A DNA stretch of 64,000 nucleotides from Sambucus nigra (GCA_949130495.1 OX422215.1:73423244-73487243); one strand, 5' to 3'; shown: positions 45,289 through 57,003, counted from the first letter of the stretch. The notes: generated from the sequence alone by a model not told the origin. Program-made: numbers and translations.

Positions 45289-45856
45289 TTCTGTTACAAA
45301 AATAGAATTTTTATTAATGATAGTATTCATTTGTAATGAATGTATCAAAATAGAATACCAAATTTTGTACACCAGTTTCCTCAAATTATAATTAATACTA
45401 AATGAATACTAACAAGAATTCGAAACACTATTCAGAAATATATAACACAGAATTAAACAAATAGAAAATAGTAATTTTTACTAGCCTAATTTATTAAAAA
45501 AATTCTATGTAAAATTAATTGTGAAGATTATTTTAAGTCTATACAAACTAGAATTTTTAGAAAGTATAAAGTTTATAAAAATCTGTAAAAAAATAGAATT
45601 TTTTAAGAATAATTAAAATTTGAATTTTTTTAATTATAAATGTAAACTAGTACAAAATTAAAATTTCTTTAATAATAAAATTATCAAAAACTCTATGATT
45701 AAATTTCTATAATAAAACAATACTTTATCAATTTTTCTGTAAAACACATTTTTATTACACTAATAAATTTATGTTCAAAAGTTAAAATTTCTGTAATTGA
45801 AACAAAAATTATGTACTCATTATAAATAGTGGCAAAGATTAAAACTGTTTTAAGAT
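45289..45856 (-). other. Copia-2 5' leader
   Basis: A very AT-rich leader aligned with 57769-58305 of Copia-2b (shared ATCTTAA-A/G-AC-A/G-GTTTTAAT start and TTTATTAGTGT blocks). I see no canonical tRNA-Met PBS next to the LTR. No gene. Confidence 0.6.
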
Positions 45857-46238
45857 TGTTATTACTTCTATTTAATTTAGCAAGTAGTACGGTAATATGA
45901 ATAATAATAATTACAGAGAAAAATGAAATTACAAAAAATAAGAATCACTTACTTGGTATTCTAGAAATAAATAATAAAAATAAAAAACAAATCTGAACCC
46001 TATTTAATACCACAGTGTCCTTAAGACAATTTTGATTCCCCTCTATATTGCTTTAGGGTCTAAATTAATTTCTTCCAAGATAGAAAGTATTTTTTTGAGT
46101 CAAGACACGAAGACAACAATGAACTTATTCCGGTGAACACAATTTTGTGTTTTCTACTCAACCAAGCAACAACAATAATATATATGAATGTATGTAGTTG
46201 TGCAGGAAAGATATTTTCGGATTTTTTCATTACTCACC
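45857..46238 (-). repeat. Copia-2 5' LTR, truncated
   Basis: It matches 37287-37670 of the 3' LTR and stops near 46230-46238, so the promoter half (about 600 bases) is missing. The sequence changes abruptly to the unassigned segment at 46239. Confidence 0.85.
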
Positions 46239-47035
46239 CGATGTAATTCAAAATAGTGGATGAAAACTGGAAGAAAATGTTTTTTGGATGAAAGGAAACA
46301 TTTTTACGAACATTAGAAGGTGAAAAAGAATGAAATTGCTCACTATAGAAATAACTACTGCAAATATGAAAACAAGAATTGAAATAATATTACTTAAATT
46401 GCAAAAATGGAAGCAAACTAGGGTTTCTTATTATTATTATTCTCTAAACTGATTACAAAGCTTCCCTAACGAATCAGAAGCCTGCTCATGTCTGGGAGGA
46501 GTTTACAATTTTTAATCTACGAATTCTAAGAGTTTGAACCATGCAGGATTCTGATTTTACTGCGGATAAGTTCGAATTTCTGATACCAGAACCGATCCTA
46601 CTAAGTGGGTTTGGTTCGGTTCCGTCTTTGACAGCCTTTACAGGAAGTTTTCCAGGATGGGATCGATTCTTTTTTTCTTCCCTCCGGTTCGGTTCCATCT
46701 TTTCGTGCTTTACAAAATCTTTCCCAGGATGGGATCGGTTATTTTTGTCTTCCCTTCAGTTCGGTTCCCTCTTTTTAGGAACTTTTTATCCTTGTATTTC
46801 TTTGAAGCTTTTGATACGGAACTCGGATTAGGATGTTGAACCTTCCTAAACACTAAATACCTGTAAAATGGATGGAAAATACATGAAACTCGGCGTACAC
46901 ATTAAAAACTTGTCAATAGCAATGATATGATATAAATCCACTCGAATTACACTTTGCGGAGCAATAAAAGCCTCTGAATTAAGGGGATAAATGGGAAGAA
47001 TTTATGCCTAATCACAAGTCACCAATAATAAGATC
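46239..47035. other. Unassigned segment with 73-base tandem duplication
   Basis: It lies between the cut Copia-2 LTR and the cut Copia-3 RT. It holds AAACTAGGGTTTC (near 46413), which is common in plant gene leaders. Two ~73-base units (about 46645-46718 and 46719-46790) share CCAGGATGGGATCG and GGTTCGGTTCC. A + strand frame of 96 codons (46541-46831) and a - strand frame of 70 codons overlap across the repeat. TGTAATTCAAAATAG at 46239 could be an LTR edge, so it may be the 3' LTR of Copia-3, but no partner is visible. Confidence 0.35.
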
Positions 47036-47595
47036 CTACAACCTCTAATAATAATAATATCATCAACATAAACCAATAATATGACCCTAGAGCCATTTAA
47101 ACCCTGTCGTATAAAACATATATGATCAGAGTGGCATTGTCGAAATCTCAAAGACAACATTGCATCACTGAATCACAAGAACCATACCCAGGGGACTATT
47201 TAAGGCCATATAGAGACTTGTGCAGCTTGTAGACTTTCCTCCATACTCCCCCTCAGCCCGAAAACCTGGTGGAGGATCCATATAAATAGTTTCAATCAGG
47301 TTACCATTAAGCATTCTTAATATATAACTGATGGAGAGGCCACTCATAAAAAGTCGAACCGTAGTAAGTTTGGCAACTAGAGAAAAGGTAGCCAATAAGT
47401 CTTTGCCAGGAATTTGAGTACAACCCTTTGCTACCAGACGTACCTTATATGTATCAATAGTACCATTAGCTAAGTACTTCATAAAGAATACCCATTTGCA
47501 CCCAACAATTTTCTCTCCAACTAGTAAAGAAATAAGCTCCCAAGTCTTGTTATTTTGCAATGCGTCCATTTCTTCTTTCATGGTGCAACCCAATT
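47036..47595 (-). pseudogene. Copia-3 reverse transcriptase (partial)
   Basis: MKEEMDALQNNKTWELISLL, VGCKWVFFMKYLANGTIDTYKVRLVAKGCTQIPGKDLLATFSLVAK and LNGNLIETIYMDPPPGFRAEGEYG give the N-terminal half. The frame continues to VYVDDIIII near 47045-47080 and stops matching at about 47035. The C-terminal RT and the RNase H are missing. The family differs from Copia-1, -2 and -4. Confidence 0.85.
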
Positions 47596-48240
47596 TGGAT
47601 CACGAAGAGCTTCTGACACAAACTTAGGAATGAAGATAATTTTAATTTTTCCAAGAAAGGCTCGGTAAGGACCTGAAAGATTGTCATAGGATATATACTG
47701 AGAAATGGGATGATTAGTACTACGGGAGAAACCATAACTATTAGGAGCACATTTAACACGAAAAGGATTACTAATAATAACAAGGGTATTCTCAATAGGA
47801 GGGGGAGAAAGGGTATTACCTAGACCTTGCTCTGGAGAAGATATTGGCAGAAGCGATAAGAGAGGATTCTTTCGAGAATAAACCTGGAGAAATGGAGGAC
47901 AAGTTGTAAGCTCTGGAGTAGGGACCTCTGGTTCAGGAGGGTTTCCAAAAGAGGAAAGGATGAGAAAGTTCAGGACTGGCATGTTTATTAGTAATAGGTA
48001 AAATATCCAGCATGGGTGACGTACTCCCATAAAATGGATTACTTTCATGACATGTAACATAAAGGATATGATATGTATGTTTGTGAATAGGATCATAACA
48101 TTTGTAACCTTTTGACATAGAGGAGAATTCTATAAAAATACAGCGAATAGATTTATCATTAAGTTTGTTGCGAGTAGAACTCTTATTGTGAACAAATAAG
48201 TACACCCAAAGACACTAGGCAAGAGAAAAAAAAGGGCATG
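47596..48240 (-). pseudogene. Copia-3 integrase C-terminus and linker
   Basis: VHNKSSTRNKLNDKSIRCIFIEFSSMSKGYKCYDP (48090-48205) matches the copia block after integrase (kLdpKs..CvFlGYs..qKGYkCYdP). FSRSTNHPISQYISYDNLS and the RT entry follow. Frames overlap because of indels. Confidence 0.8.
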
Positions 48241-48985
48241 TGATTAGGTTGGAGAACTTAGAGAGAATCATGGCCCTCTAACACCCTACTAGGAATTCGA
48301 TTTATAAGAAAGGATGTTGTTAGAATAGCCATATGCCAATAAAACTTGGGGTCATGCATACTTCTTAACAAGCAGCGAACTTCCGATATGAGGTGGAGAT
48401 TTTCCTTTCAACAACCCTATTTCATTCATGGGTACAAGGACAAGTAAGCTGGTGTAAAATACCTCTTTTAGAAAATTAACCAGAAAAACATCATAAACAT
48501 ATTCCCTCCCATTATCAGATCTGATATTACGAATAGTAGTATTACACTGAGTTTTAATCATTTAAAGAAACTGTATAAAGAAAGGAAACACTTCAAAAAA
48601 AATTCTTTAGTAAATAAACCCAAGTACAACGTGAGCGGTCATCAATAAAAGTTGCATAATATCGGTAGCTTGATGCAACAGTAATAGGAGAAGGACCCCA
48701 AACATCAGAATGAATGATATCAAATAAAGTAGGAGCATGATTCATACGAGAAATATAAATAATACGAGTATGATTAAACAATTCATAAATTTCACATTGA
48801 ATTTTTTTACTTTTGCAAGTCTTGTGTAACTCAAGAACCAATAAACATAGGTATTAAAAATTAACATGCCCTAAACGAGCATGCCACAGACATAAAGATT
48901 CAAAAGATATATTAAATGATTCAAAAACTGGGTGGATAGATGTTTGAAGGCTCGATGGTTGTGGTGGTGATGGTGAATAAGGAGC
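48241..48985 (-). pseudogene. Copia-3 integrase core
   Basis: LFDIIHSDVWGPSPI...YYATFIDDRSRCTWVYLLKN (48593-48745) has the first Asp and the IDD block. TQCNTTIRNIRSDNGREYV (48500-48561) has the second Asp. The pre-integrase His block (LWHARLGHV-type) lies near 48860-48890. Stops lie around 48570 and near 48490. Confidence 0.85.
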
Positions 48986-49480
48986 CTATCCGAAGTTGTA
49001 AAGACCATCCCGCTCATAGCCCCGGCCAAATATCGTCCTTGTATAAAGGTCCTGCAAAATACAATGATCCGAAAAGAAGGTTACCAAACACTTTAAATTT
49101 TTTGTAAGATGACTAACAAATAAAATATTATAAGCTATCTTAGGAATATGGAGAACAGAGGTTAAGGCAAGACCTGGAGATATACAAACATAACCCTTAC
49201 TATGAATATATGATGAAGAGCCATCAGTAAGACGTACAAATTGATGAACATGTATATTATGAGAAGAAAAAACTGATGACTCACCAGTCATATGGTCATT
49301 AGTTCCCAAATCTATGACCCAAGTAGCTTGTGCCTTAATATGAAAAGCAATAGGAGTACTTATAGCAATGGTAGCAGTGGGTGATAAAGTAGAAGAATGA
49401 GTGTCAACTCTGATAAGTGTGCCAAGATACTCCTAAATTTGACTAATTCGAGACTGAAGCTAGCCTAGACTAGGGAACGG
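48986..49480 (-). pseudogene. Copia-3 protease
   Basis: It reads IDLGTNDHMTG where relatives have IDSGA-x-DHMTG, so the active-site Ser is Leu (D-L-G). VRLTDGSSSYIHSKGYVCI, LTSVLHIPKIAYNILFVSHLTKNL and a pre-integrase start follow. The N-terminal part (LQSRISQIQEYLG) runs into the AACGG duplication at 49476-49480 and resumes at 56553. Confidence 0.83.
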
Positions 49481-50078
49481 TGTTGGAAATTAATGTTAAT
49501 TGACGAAATTAATTATTTAATTTCAATTGTATTAAATTCCGAATTTCCCGTTTATGTGGTTTTAATAAATGTCAGATAATTAATTAGGAATGTGATAAAT
49601 AAAGATATTAAAAGATTGGATAAACCTTATTCGTTAGTTACATGATGGTTAGTGGCATTAGTGGGAGACTTGAAAAGAGTCCCACCACCACTAGGATTCC
49701 GGCCCTCTTCCCCTTATAAATAGAGACCTCTACACCATCTAGAGTCATCTCAATAAACACTGTTTCTAAGGAGGGAGAGAAAATCCGAAATTCTTATTAT
49801 TCGTATTTACTCACAAATATTTCGGGGACATAAGAGAGTAATTCTGGGCTATTCAAGAAGGGATTCAAAGGACGTTTTGACAGGAACATTCAAGTCACCT
49901 TATTCCAATCAATTGCAATGGACAAATGTCAGTTTTGATCATAGTTGTAAAGAACTTATGATTTTGTGATCACATGAAGATTAAACATCCTAGATTCATG
50001 ACAAAACTGTTTTTAACGTGATGTAACATTATGGATTATATTCGATTTTTATGATTGTCAAAATAGTATTGATTAACA
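49481..50078 (+). repeat. Copia-4 5' LTR
   Basis: TGTTGGAAATTAATG to TATTGATTAACA. TATA box TATAAATAG at 49715-49723. Confidence 0.95.
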
Positions 50079-50080
50079 TG

Positions 50081-50092
50081 TGGTATCAGAGC
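50081..50092 (+). promoter_or_regulatory. Copia-4 primer-binding site
   Basis: TGGTATCAGAGC, a perfect initiator tRNA-Met PBS, two bases after the LTR. Confidence 0.93.
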
Positions 50093-51440
50093 TTTCGGTT
50101 TGTAATCTCATGTTTTCCGTTAATGAAAACTCCTTTATAACAATTCTGATTTATGAATTTTTTGAAAATATGGAAATCTGGAATTTTTGGTAAATCTGGA
50201 AATCTGGAATTTTTGGCAAATCTGGAAATTTGGAAATTTCGGTTTTCTGGAAATCTGCAATTTTTAAGCAATCTGGTAATCATACATATGGTAATTCGAA
50301 TTTGTGTTATGTATGATATTAAGAACGAAATTACTGCATACAGCCCTTATATTATGATAATTGTCCCATTATTGTTCAACCCCTTGTTGTTATTGGAACC
50401 CTAATATGACGTTAGCATTATTTTATTGTTTCAAGTTGTGTAAGCATTTTGAAAAACACATTTATTAATCATGATAAGAAAATGAATCTATTTTTAAGAT
50501 TAATTAAGTGAAAACTGTGATTTGGCACAAAACAGATTCCGGGAGATTTTGTTTTCGCAGTGAATAGTGTTTTTTGAAATTTTTGGTGTCCGATTGACTT
50601 GAAACTTGGCATGTTGACTGGAAACGGGCCAAGGATCGAATTTCACAGCCTTTGACTATGATGTAATGTGTTTTTCGGCAATCCGAGTCCATTAAGGCTC
50701 TCAAAACCCCATTTTTGATATTTTAGGAAATAATCTCGGGGATTTAAATCTTTATAGAAAATTGAAATTAACGTTCCGCAAAAGGTTTTGGTTTTCTGGC
50801 ATGTTTTACTTCGATTCTATGGTGAAAACTCATTTTTGCCATTTTTGACAAAATTCATGTATTTTGTGTTTTTACTATACCTGGGCAATTCTGTTTTTGA
50901 GGCATTTAAGCTGCTATTGGTATATTTGTAATTACTGATAGATTACGTATTATAGTTAATATTTCATGCATGATTAACTATATTTAAATTGGGACATGTA
51001 AGAAATTATTCATTTGAGTTCAGTCAAAGGCCAAACACGGGCTGAGACTGCATGTACGAATAATAAACTTACATGCATTAAAGGTTTATTCTAATGTTAG
51101 TTATAAAATTGGATTGAGGTGCAACACATGCTAAATCCTGAATTGAACAACATTAGAAAAACTTTTGTGAAAAACAGAATAGTTGACATTAAGTCCATTA
51201 ATTGTGGTATTAAATGTTTAGGCAACAAACACATAGGCCAAAATTATGGGACCATGATAAATGAATTATAGGGTAATATATCTTTACAATCTGAGCATTA
51301 TGTGATGATTAACACAGATTCCATGATATTCATATTGTAAATGAAATATGCCAAAAATTTTAGTCAACAATTCAATATTCGACCCATGCAATTTTTGTTG
51401 TGTGTGAAAATTTAATTTTTGACCATTGTTATTAATTGCA
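50093..51440 (+). other. Copia-4 5' leader
   Basis: About 1.35 kb without a supported gene. 50163-50280 holds four tandem ~22-30 base units based on GGAAATCTGGAATTTTTGG. The frames across them (both strands) are products of the repeat. The remainder is AT-rich and shows nothing I recognise. Confidence 0.7.
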
Positions 51441-52300
51441 GTTCCCCTTAACTTGTATTCGGAAGCTCAGTCCTATTCCAAATTTGATGGAACTAATTTT
51501 TCTGAATGAAATGAGACAATTGAGTTCAGCCTAGGGGTTCTCGACCTAGACATGGCAATTATGTGTGATAAACCCGTCGTTATTACTGATGCCAGTAGCG
51601 AGGATGAAATTGTTGTCCATGAAGCATGGTCTTGATCCAATAGGCTGGACCTCATGTTTATGCAAATTTGCATTGCTGCTAACATTAAGACCTCCCTACC
51701 TGAAACTACGAAAGTGAAAGAGTATTTGAACAACATTAAAGAACGCTTTCGCACTGCTGATAAATCCATTGCTGGGAAACTGATGGTTGACCTGGCCACT
51801 ATGAGGTTCGATGGTACTCTAACTATGAATGATCATATTATAGAGATGACCAATCTGGCTGCTAGACTTAGAGTTTTGGGCATGACGGTGGATGAGTCTT
51901 TTCTCATCCAATTCACCCTAAACTCCCTACCTCCTGAGTATGGGCCTTTCCAAATGAATTACAACACTATAAAAGATAAGTGGAATGTAAGTGATTTTCA
52001 AAGAATGTTGGTACAGGAGGAGGAAGGCTTAAGCAACAGAATGGCCATGTGACTAAGGGACAGGTGGCAAATCTGACAGTCAAAGGAGTTGGTTTTAAGA
52101 AGAAGTTCGGCAAGGGAATTAAGAAAGGTACTGGGCCGTCTCATCAAGCTGAACCATCAACTGCTGATATAAAGAAGGAAAACAACGACAAGTGTCACTT
52201 CTGTAAAGAGAAGGGCAATTTCCAGAGGGATTGTCATAAACGAAAGGCCTGGTTCGAGAAAAAGGGTAAGCCCTTTATTTATGTTTATTTCAAATAAAAC
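51441..52300 (+). pseudogene. Copia-4 gag
   Basis: LYSEAQSYSKFDGTNFSE (51452-51505) is the gag start block, with a stop where relatives have Trp. A UBN2-type core follows (51654-52052): EYLNNIKERFRTADKSIAGKLM, TMNDHIIEMTNLAARLRVLGM and FLIQFTLNSLPPEYGPFQMNYNT. The zinc knuckle CHFCKEKGNFQRDC (52195-52236) has Asn in place of the zinc-binding His. Frame slips lie at 51635 and 52052. Confidence 0.87.
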
Positions 52301-52930
52301 CTTATTAACGCTCCTTCTAACACTTGGTGGATTGATTCTGGTTCTATGTGTCATGTTTCTAATTCGATGCAGGGCTTCACTTCGATACGCAAAACAAATC
52401 CAAATGAGCATTTTCTCTACATGGGAAATAAAGCGAAGGCTAAAATAGAAGCTATTGGAGTCTTTCGCCTAATTTTAAGCACTGAATTTATTTTAGATTT
52501 GCAAGAAACTTTTTACGCTCCCACAGTTTCTAGGAATTTAATTTATGTTTCCAAACTTGCCTTAGACGGTTTTGCGATTGAATTTAAGTAAAATGGTTTT
52601 GGTTTGATTAAAAATTCTAATAATGTTGGCTCTGGATTTTTATTAGATGGTTTATATCAATTGAATCTTGAAAAGAATTTTTCTAAAACCCTTTTGACCC
52701 TGCATCCTAATGTTGGTACGAAACGTACACTTAATCATGAAAAATTTGCTTATTTGTGGCATAAAAGATTAGGGTACATATCCAGGACGAGAATTGAAAG
52801 GATCATTAAAGATAGAATACTATATAACCTGGATTGGTCCAATTATAATGTATGTGTGGACTGTATTAAAGGAAAACAGACCAAACATACAAAGAAAGGA
52901 GCCACAAGAAGCACCCAGTTACGTGAATAA
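52301..52930 (+). pseudogene. Copia-4 protease and pre-integrase
   Basis: TWWIDSGSMCHVSNSMQGF (52324-52380) retains D-S-G. MGNKAKAKIEAIGVFRL and ETFYAPTVSRNLIYVSKL follow to a stop at 52589. The second frame holds FAYLWHKRLGYISRTRIERII and [25 protein letters not shown], the pre-integrase His/Cys block, to a stop at 52930. Confidence 0.88.
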
Positions 52931-53700
52931 TACATACAGACATATGTGGACCTTTTGATATTCCATCCATTGGTGGACAAAAATACTTCATCACCTTTAT
53001 AGATGATTTTTCACATTATCGCATTTTTTACATGTTGCATGATAAATCTCAGTCTGTGAATGTCGTTAAAATATACATTAATGAGGTTGAAAGGCAACTA
53101 GGCAAAAAGGTGAAAATTATTAGGTCTGATAGAGGTGGTGAATATTATGGTAGATATGACGAGTCAGGGCAACGCCCTGGCCCATTTGCTAAACTCTTTG
53201 AAAAATTAGGTATTTGTGCCCAATACACAATGCCAGGATCACCTTGGCAGAATGGTGTAGCTGAAAGGCGTAATCATACACTTATAGAAACAGTTATAAG
53301 TATGATAAGTAGGACCCAATTGCCTACATTTCTGTGGACACATGCATTAAAGACTGCTGTACACATCTTAAATAGGGTTCCTAGTAAGTCAGTTTCAAAA
53401 AACCCTTTTGAACTTTGGAAAGAATGGAAACCCGATTAAGGTATTTACGTGTGTGGGGCTTTCCAGCGGAAGCTAGAATCTATAACCCTCATGAAAAGAA
53501 ATTAGATCCTAGGACATTATCATATCATTTCATTGGGTATCCAAAAAATTCGAAGGGATATAGATTCTACTATCCAAATCATATAACTAGAATCACAGAA
53601 ATTGAAAATGCTAAATTGATTGAAGAAGGTGAAGTAAGTGGGAGTATAAAAGAAAGGGAAGTAATCATTCGAGAAGTCAGGGTATAAACTCCTATACCCA
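52931..53700 (+). pseudogene. Copia-4 integrase
   Basis: The first Asp ([10 protein letters not shown]) is at 52940-52970 just after a stop or frameshift. [22 protein letters not shown] follows. [17 protein letters not shown] (53120-53170) holds the second Asp, and [21 protein letters not shown] (53222-53284) holds the catalytic Glu. The core ends at the stop 53437-53439. The next frame holds LRVWGFPAEARIYNPHEKKLDPRTLSYHFIGYPKNSKGYRFY, the post-integrase block. Confidence 0.9.
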
Positions 53701-53848
53701 GAGTTCATAGCATACATGTTGTTCCTAATATAGTTGTTGAACTGGTTATTGACCCAATCAATAACAATGAACAATAAGTGAATGATCAACCAACTGAACA
53801 ACCACATAATGAGACTATAACCGATGAAACTTTTGAAGCACACAGGAA

Positions 53849-54671
53849 GTGCCATTAAGAATATCTCAAAGAGAAAGGAGATCGACAATTCTGGATGATT
53901 ATGTGGTATACCTTCAAGAGACCGAATTTAACATAGGGAATATTGATGATCCAGTTTCTTATGAAAAAGCTGTAAATAGTGATGATTTCGATAAATGGAT
54001 TAATACCATGAATGAAGAAATAAAATCTATGAATGACAATAAAGTTTGGGAGTCGGTCGAATTCCCAGAAGGATAAAAAAAAGTTGGGTGCAAGTGGACC
54101 TTTAAGACTAAACTTGACTCAAAAGGCAATATCGAACGACATAAAGCTAGACTTGTTGCCAAAGGTTTTAATCAACGAGAAGGCATTGATTATAATGAGA
54201 CCTTCTCTCCACTTTCAAAGAAGGACTCGTTGAGAATCATATTAGCATTGGTGGCTCATTATGATTTGGAGTTGCACCAAATGGACGTAAAAACATCCTT
54301 TCTAAATGGGAGTTTAGAAGAAGAAGTCTACATGGCACAGCCACAAGGCTTCATAAAGGAAGGAAAGGAAAACATGGTCTGTATATTAAAGAAGCCAATA
54401 TATGGTATAGATCAAGCTTCTCATCAATGGTACATTAAGTTCCACGATACCATTTCATCCTTTGGGTTTAAGGAAAATACTGTTGATCGGTGTATATACC
54501 TGAAAATTAGTGGGAGTAAGTTTGTGTTTTTAGTACTATATGTTGATGACTTACTTATCGCCAGTAGTGATGTTGGGTTATTAAGTGAAACCAAGAAGTA
54601 CCTTTCTAAAAAAATTTAAATGAAAGATTTAAGCGAGGCATCCTTCGTGATCGGGATAGAAATATCTCGGT
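53849..54671 (+). pseudogene. Copia-4 reverse transcriptase
   Basis: FDKWINTMNEEIKSMNDNKVWE, a TAA at 54074-54076, then (new frame) CKWTFKTKLDSKGNIERHKARLVAKGFNQREGIDYNETFSP. LELHQMDVKTSFLNGSLEEEVYMAQPQGF and VFLVLYVDDLLIAS (54524-54565) show an intact YVDD. A stop at 54617-54619 and the filler insertion at 54672-54755 break the thumb. Confidence 0.9.
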
Positions 54672-54755
54672 ATAAGTTCAGCTTAAGTCAATTAACAAAG
54701 TTTTAAGATTGCAACTTAATCATGAAAGATTTAAGATTGCAACTTTTAAATAAAA
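54672..54755. repeat. Templated filler insertion in Copia-4 RT
   Basis: This block separates ...FVIGIEISR from RRMLGLSQKA. It is built of copies of nearby DNA: 54672-54691 equals 54861-54880; 54691-54705 equals 54791-54805; 54722-54735 equals 54620-54633; AGATTGCAACTT appears twice and is the inverse of 54823-54833. Confidence 0.8.
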
Positions 54756-55588
54756 AACGACGAATGTTAGGATTGTCTCAGAAAGCTTAAATTAACAAAG
54801 TTTTAGAAAGATTTAGCATGCAAAGTTGCAATCCCATTAATGTTCCACTTCAGAAAGGGGATAAGTTCAGCTTAAGTCAATGTCCGAAAAGTGATTTAAA
54901 AAGGGAGCACATGAAAGGCATGCCTTATGCTTCGCTCGTAGGGAGCTTGTTGTATGCAAAAGTCTTCACTAGGCCGGATATCATTTTTTTTGTTGGGATG
55001 CTAGGCAGATATCAAAGCAATCCGGGGATTTACCATTGGAAAGCTGCAAAGAAAGTGTTGAGGTACCTATAAGGAACCAAGGATTACATGCTCACATATC
55101 GGAAGACTGATCACCTTGTGGTGATTGGTTATTCAGACTCAGACTTTGGGGGATGCCTTCACAATAGGAAGACCACTTCGGGTTATGTCTTCCTTATGGC
55201 TAGAGGAGCCGTTTCATGTAAAAGTGCAAAGCAAAGCATCATTGCATCATCTACTATGGAGGCTGAATACGTAGCTTGCTTCGAAGCTACAAATCATGGA
55301 TTATGATTGCGAAAATTTATTTCAGGACTTAGAATTATGGGGTCAATATCTAAGCCGCTAAAAATTTATTGTGATAATGTCGCAGCAGTCTTATTCTCGA
55401 AGAACGATAGGTATACTAAGGCTGCTAAGCATATTGAGATGAAATACCAATCAGTTAAAGAAGAAGTTCAGAAATAAAGAGTATCAATTGATCACATTAG
55501 TACGCGTGATAACATAGCAGATCCTCTTACGAAAGGACTATCTCCAAAGACCTTTATGGAACATGTCAAAGAGATGGGTCTCGATTAG
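54756..55588 (+). pseudogene. Copia-4 RT thumb and RNase H
   Basis: VLERFSMQSCNPINVPLQKGDKFSLSQCP, GMPYASLVGSLLYAKVFTRPDI and HWKAAKKVLRYL lead into YSDSDFGGCLHNRKTTSGYVF. CKSAKQSIIASSTMEAEYVAC holds the RNase H Glu, YCDNVAAVLFSKN the Asp, and ISTRDNIADPLTKGLSPKTFMEHVKEMGLD ends at 55588. Stops at 55070 and 55306 and a few others. Confidence 0.9.
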
Positions 55589-55949
55589 TTCGATTATGAT
55601 TGTTATTTTGGCTTAGTTGTTTGACACTATTACTTGAATTCAATAAAAGTGTTTTTGATTTCTATTACTTCTATCCTTTGTGAATGCATGCATATAATTA
55701 TGAATTATTGTTGACAGAAATAATCCTTATTCAAAAGGACATTATGAGGCCATTATGATACCCAATATTAAAGGCTCAGTTGAATGAAACATAGGTGTTG
55801 TGGTACACGAAAGGAACCATGCTCTTGAATAGCATGGAACCGCCATGACTCGCATCCGTTAATCATTTGATTTAGTAAAATTTATCAATGATTGTGCACC
55901 TTATGATACCTAATTTAATTATATGAATTATTACGACCAAGTGGGAGAC
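55589..55949 (+). other. Copia-4 3' untranslated region and purine tract
   Basis: No gene. The purine tract AAGTGGGAGAC is at 55939-55949, immediately before the 3' LTR. Confidence 0.8.
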
Positions 55950-56547
55950 TGTTGGAAATTAATGTTAAGTGACGAAATTAATTATTTAATTTTAATTGTA
56001 TTAAATTCTGAATTTCCCATTTATGTGGTTTTAATAAATGTCAGATAATTAATTAGGAATGTGATAAATAAAGATATTAAAAGATTAGGTAAACCTTATC
56101 CGTTAGTCACATGATGGTTAGTGGCATTAGTGGGAGACTTGAAAAGAGTCCCACCACCACTAGGATTCCGGCCCTCTTCCCCTTATAAATAGAGACATCT
56201 ACACCATCTAGAGTCATCTCAATACACACTGTTTCTAAGGAGGGAGAGAAAATCCGAAATTCTTATTATTCGTATTTTCTCACAAATATTTTGGGGACAT
56301 AAGAGAGTAATTCTGTGCTATTCAAGAAGGGATTCAAAGGACGTTTTGACAGGAACATTCAAGTCACCTTATTCCAATCAATTGCAATGGACAAAGGTCA
56401 GTTTTTATTATAGTTATAAAGAACTTATGATTTTGTGATTACATGAAGATTAAACATCCTGGATTCATGACAAAACTGTTTTTAACGTGATGTAACATTA
56501 TGGATTATATCCAATTTTTATGATTGTCAAAACAGTATTGATTAACA
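55950..56547 (+). repeat. Copia-4 3' LTR
   Basis: 598 bases, the same length as the 5' copy. TATA box TATAAATAG at 56184-56192. Confidence 0.95.
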
Positions 56548-56552
56548 AACGG

Positions 56553-57000
56553 TCCATAACTACCAGCAAGACATGTAGTCTCTGCAACGAATTCTGTATG
56601 TGAGGAGCCCATACCAGATGAACAGTTCCTAACAAACTTTTTCTTCAACTCGGGGTAGAGTTTGAAGCAACAAAACTGGACATGGACAATTCCTCCACAG
56701 TTATGGAAAATAATATGTCCTCCAGAAGTGCGAGACCCAGATTTGGATGCAACATCCATATTATCTCCAGTGGTCATCGCGGGCGTGGTTGGGGCAATAT
56801 GAACAATCTGAATAAGCAGTTAGCAACTCTCTTCATTTTCTATCGTGACAAATGCCTCAAATAGAGAAAGAATGGGTAATGTGTTCAGAATTTAAGATTT
56901 GAGGGGCTCATATTCTGAACGTAACCCAATCGAAAATTGATAAGTGGCTACCAGTCAAGGCGTTTGACCAACAAGGAGGTTGCTTTAGCAAAAAATTCAC
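56553..57000 (-). pseudogene. Copia-3 gag (C-terminal part with zinc knuckle)
   Basis: On the - strand, after VHIAPTTPAMTT, a zinc knuckle reads IIFHNCGGIVHVQFCCFKLYPELKKK; one Cys of the usual C-x2-C-x4-H-x4-C is replaced by Phe. RNCSSGMGSSHTEFVAETTCLAGSYGPF runs into the protease linker across Copia-4. Upstream (56860-57000) is weakly gag-like with stops. The gag N-terminus and 5' LTR are missing. Confidence 0.75.
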
Positions 57001-57003
57001 TAA

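Larger units (their letters stand above)
37287..46238 (-). mobile_element. Copia-2: - strand Ty1/copia, split by Gypsy C solo LTR
   Basis: A 3' LTR (37287-38278), 3' region, RNase H, RT, integrase, protease, gag, leader and truncated 5' LTR (45857-46238) lie in order on the - strand. Gypsy C (38904-41808) interrupts it just after the RNase H. All pol domains have stops or frameshifts. A related + strand copy (Copia-2b) lies at 57128-59003. Confidence 0.88.
49481..56547 (+). mobile_element. Copia-4: complete + strand Ty1/copia element
   Basis: LTRs of 598 bases at 49481-50078 and 55950-56547 differ at about 22 sites by eye. The flanking duplication is AACGG (49476-49480 and 56548-56552). PBS, gag, protease, integrase, RT and RNase H come in copia order, then a purine tract. 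It interrupts Copia-3, whose reading (SYGPF to PSLG-x-LQSRISQI) is continuous across the site. Coding is broken by several stops and by a filler insertion near 54672-54755. Confidence 0.95.

Noticed and set aside
46541..46831. 96-codon + strand frame as a host gene
   Set aside because: It overlaps a tandem duplication, an opposing frame is open too, and no domain is recognisable. Kept only as part of the unassigned segment.
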